Made by a program: the position numbers and the translations under genes. DNA of 64,000 nt from Lewinellaceae bacterium. GTDB taxonomy: Bacteria > Bacteroidota > Bacteroidia > Chitinophagales > Saprospiraceae. Positions 61,584 through 64,000 of this stretch are shown in pieces. The stretch covers positions 31,623 through 95,622 of the forward strand of contig JAHELJ010000017.1 in assembly GCA_024644235.1 (NCBI GenBank), given 5' to 3'. The notes under the pieces are model-generated. The model was not told the DNA's origin, made no database searches, and worked only from the letters and a program-made list of their open reading frames with translations. Position 1 is the first letter of the stretch, and every line of letters starts with the position of its first letter.

Positions 61584-62510
61584 TCATGTCTTTTTGATCC
61601 CGTGTTTGTTTGTATTGATGAAGAACACACCCGTCAACAGAACTAGGGCAGCAATTAAAGACTGTGCTGATACTTGCTCATTATTCAGGCTCCACCCTAG
61701 AATCATGGCGATTACGGGGTTTACATAGGTGGTTGTAGCGACCTTGTCAGGGCTGGTATGAAGCAACAGAAAATTAAATGCTGAGTAGGCAATGATGGAG
61801 CCAAATACTACCAGTACAGACCACGATATAATAGCCCTAAGATCATAATTCAACCATACCTGAGGAATGTCTTCCCTAATTGCCAAACTGAATACGATAA
61901 GCACCAGACCTGCTCCTAGCATTTGAATGGCAGCACTCAAACCCTTAGAGGCTGGCATATCCAATTTACTTATATAGATAGATCCTACTGCCCAGGATAC
62001 CAGGGCTATCAGAACAAGCGAAAATCCAAAGAGGGTAGTCTCATCTGTTATGATTTCCTTTTGGGTGACCAAAACAGTCATTCCCACGATTCCAAGGATC
62101 ACACCAGCCATAGTTTTCATCGTGGGTGGATTTCCCAGAATCCACCACATGAGAAGAACGACTATTGCTGGCTCAAAAGCTACCGTCAAGGCAGTCAATC
62201 CAGTATCGACAAATTGAAGTGCATACACCACCGATCCGGTGCCCAAACTCAGCATCAACAAGCCCATCAAGACAGCATTTAATAGTTGCTTGGAGCTCAC
62301 CACCCGCATTCGTCTTGTGAAAAATGGCAGCATCACTAAACCAGCGACGGCGAAACGACTGCCCGCCAGGAACATAGGAGGGAATGTTGACAGTGACCAA
62401 TAATTCAAAATATAGGTTCCACCCCAGATCAGATAGACTGCCGCGAAGGAGATGATAATTAGAAACCGGGGAGATGTAATGTTTCGTTCCAACCCTGCAT
62501 TTTTGATCAA
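61584..62510 (-). CDS. EamA/DMT-superfamily transporter
   Basis: A 308-residue, ten-helix drug/metabolite transporter made of two EamA units. GGTYILNYWSLSTFPPMFLAGSRF is the first signature, and AYSAFNFLLLHTSPDKVATTTYVNPVIAMILGWSLNNEQVSAQSLIAALVLLTGVFFI is the second. No ATG is available in frame; the start is TTG at 62510 or a later codon such as TTG 62492. A TAnnTTTG element (62522-62529) lies directly upstream. Substrate is unknown. Confidence 0.87.
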   Translation of the reverse strand: MIKNAGLERNITSPRFLIIISFAAVYLIWGGTYILNYWSLSTFPPMFLAGSRFAVAGLVMLPFFTRRMRVVSSKQLLNAVLMGLLMLSLGTGSVVYALQFVDTGLTALTVAFEPAIVVLLMWWILGNPPTMKTMAGVILGIVGMTVLVTQKEIITDETTLFGFSLVLIALVSWAVGSIYISKLDMPASKGLSAAIQMLGAGLVLIVFSLAIREDIPQVWLNYDLRAIISWSVLVVFGSIIAYSAFNFLLLHTSPDKVATTTYVNPVIAMILGWSLNNEQVSAQSLIAALVLLTGVFFINTNKHGIKKT

Positions 62511-62521
62511 TGGAAAGCTTG

Positions 62522-62529
62522 CAAAGGTA
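62522..62529 (-). promoter_or_regulatory. Bacteroidota-type -7 promoter element
   Basis: TACCTTTG on the minus strand matches TAnnTTTG, 12 bases before the first possible start of the DMT transporter. The short distance favours a slightly downstream start codon. Confidence 0.5.
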
Positions 62530-62668
62530 GTTGAACCAATCCGAAAGCCTTGTGCTCTTTCAGTAAATTAGACACCATGCCATCCATTTGTTTTCTGATT
62601 GTTAAGACCTGATAACAAAATTCTATCTTGCATTTCCATTGAGCAAACCATATAAGTAAAAAAGGCAT

Positions 62669-64000
62669 ATGAAGAAGCATTTATTTTTACTCACCGCGAT
62701 CCTTCTACTCCTGGCTACCACTACACAGGCACAGGAAGACGAGGAAAAATCACCTCATAATGCACAGACATTCTCGGGCTTAAAGGTTAGAAATATTGGA
62801 CCGGGATTTGCCTCCGGGAGGATAGCTGACATTGCCATTCACCCTGATGACGACAACGTGTGGTATATCGCTGTCGGTTCAGGTGGTGTTTGGAAAACCA
62901 CAAATGCTGGGGTCACCTGGGACCCCATTTTCGATGATCAGCCCTCTTATTCTACAGGTTGCGTTACCATTGATCCAAATAATCCGCATACCATCTGGGT
63001 AGGTACTGGAGAAAATGTGGGAGGCAGACATGTGGGATATGGTGATGGGATCTATCGAAGTACCGACAACGGCAAGAGCTGGACGAATATGGGATTGAAA
63101 GACTCTGAGCACATTTCCAAGATCATTGTGCATCCCGGGAATTCCGATATTCTCTGGGTGGCTGCACAAGGACCTCTTTGGAACAAAGGCGATGAACGAG
63201 GACTATACAAAACGACTGATGGAGGGAAGACATGGAAAAAAGTACTTGGAGATGACGAATGGGTCGGTGTGACAGATGTATTGATTGATCCCCGCAATCC
63301 CGACTGGTTGTATGCCGCTACCTGGCAGAGGCATCGTACCGTAGCTGCCTATATGGGCGGAGGGCCAGGCTCAGGTATACACCGGAGCAAAGATGGTGGC
63401 GAAACCTGGGAAAAATTGACGAGTGGAATTCCGAAATCTAATCTCGGTAAGATTGGTCTTGCTCTATCCTACCATAATCCTGATGTGATTTATGCTGCGA
63501 TAGAATTAGACCGTTTGAAAGGTGGAGTATTCATGTCATCCAATCGGGGAACCTCATGGACCAAACAGTCTGACGCAGTATCAGGAGCTACCGGACCTCA
63601 TTACTATCAGGAACTTTATACGTCGCCTCACGCCGATGGAAGGTTGTACTTGATGGACGTAAGGATCCAGGTATCGGATGATCATGGAAAAACATTTAGA
63701 AGGCTTTCAGAGCGAGGGAAACACTCGGACAATCATGCTATTGCATTTCGAGCAGATGATCCAGATTATCTCTTAATCGGTACAGATGGTGGCATGTATG
63801 AAAGCTTCGATCTGGGGGATCAATGGCGGTTCTTCGAAAATCTCCCACTTACCCAATATTATAAGGTTGCTGTAGATGCTTCCGAACCTTTTTACATGGT
63901 TTATGGAGGTACCCAGGACAATGGTTCTCATGGTGGACCTTCTCAAACCGATAATGAGCACGGTATCCGGAATGCGGATTGGTTCAAAACATTGGGTGCA
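62669..64000 (+). CDS. Secreted VPS10/BNR-repeat protein (sortilin-like propeller), 3' end outside window
   Basis: First 444 codons of an exported protein with signal peptide MKKHLFLLTAILLLLATTTQAQ. It has repeated Asp-box/BNR motifs (VWKTTNAGVTWDPI, IYRSTDNGKSWTNM, LYKTTDGGKTWKKV, IHRSKDGGETWEKL, FMSSNRGTSWTKQ) spaced about 50 residues apart, as in sortilin/VPS10-like propellers often annotated as glycosyl hydrolases. Catalytic residues of sialidases are not evident. These proteins are abundant in marine Bacteroidota and usually exceed 1000 residues. It starts at ATG 62669 and runs off the window. Confidence 0.9.
   Translation, partial: MKKHLFLLTAILLLLATTTQAQEDEEKSPHNAQTFSGLKVRNIGPGFASGRIADIAIHPDDDNVWYIAVGSGGVWKTTNAGVTWDPIFDDQPSYSTGCVTIDPNNPHTIWVGTGENVGGRHVGYGDGIYRSTDNGKSWTNMGLKDSEHISKIIVHPGNSDILWVAAQGPLWNKGDERGLYKTTDGGKTWKKVLGDDEWVGVTDVLIDPRNPDWLYAATWQRHRTVAAYMGGGPGSGIHRSKDGGETWEKLTSGIPKSNLGKIGLALSYHNPDVIYAAIELDRLKGGVFMSSNRGTSWTKQSDAVSGATGPHYYQELYTSPHADGRLYLMDVRIQVSDDHGKTFRRLSERGKHSDNHAIAFRADDPDYLLIGTDGGMYESFDLGDQWRFFENLPLTQYYKVAVDASEPFYMVYGGTQDNGSHGGPSQTDNEHGIRNADWFKTLGA

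Noticed and set aside
1..64000. CRISPR arrays, prophage, transposases, integrons
   Set aside because: No repeats with regular spacers, no recombinase, terminase or transposase signature was seen on either strand.

Overview
The window looks like chromosomal DNA of a free-living member of the Bacteroidota, probably Cytophagales-like. The reasons are promoter -7 elements of the TAnnTTTG type, few purine-rich ribosome binding sites, many lipoproteins, a carbohydrate-degradation gene set (GH78, GH32-like, two sulfatases, DUF1080, CxxCH quinoproteins) and the Mg-type HemB. No phage, insertion sequence, integrase, CRISPR array or rRNA is visible. One tRNA gene, tRNA-Arg(UCG), is present.

Layout. 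1-3.6 kb: partial hemB, an S9 peptidase, a lipoprotein and tRNA-Arg. 3.8-6.8 kb: an acid-sugar operon (zinc-type dehydrogenase, KduD-like SDR, enolase-superfamily dehydratase). 7.5-10.9 kb: a compact three-gene unit with an unusual ATP-grasp-like protein, a glutathione-synthetase-like ATP-grasp ligase and an aspartoacylase-type zinc hydrolase; it is a candidate pathway for an unknown peptide or amide. 11-23 kb: a stress and osmotic island with an ECF sigma factor, four MscS-type channels, CorA, a cation-chloride-cotransporter-type permease, TerC, PPK2 and a histone-H1-like protein. 23-34 kb: SSS transporter and acyl-CoA ligase, then an apparent D-glutamate (DgcN/DgcA-like) cluster with a threonine-synthase-like enzyme and two flavoproteins. 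34-40 kb: GH78 rhamnosidase, TesB thioesterase, a fifth MscS-related channel and an esterase. 40-46 kb: a tightly overlapping operon with two Tat-type leaders and a haem lipoprotein. 46-58 kb: small enzymes, two sulfatases, DUF1080 and PVC-type cytochrome genes, an adenylate cyclase and a divergent GH32. 58-64 kb: aldo/keto reductase, GntP permease, DMT exporter and the start of a VPS10/BNR-repeat protein.

The main new observation is a promoter-like motif, TGAC(C/T)(A/C)A, a 13-14 nt spacer, then GTCYH. It occurs seven times in intergenic DNA, correctly oriented, upstream of the operon that encodes the ECF sigma factor, the divergent coiled-coil protein, the 189-aa membrane protein/PPK2 pair, the histone-like gene, the SLC12-type transporter and two MscS-type channels. 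I infer an autoregulated ECF regulon joining mechanosensitive channels, ion transport, polyphosphate and a nucleoid protein. That regulon, the ATP-grasp unit and the exported quinoprotein/enolase operon are the parts most worth testing.
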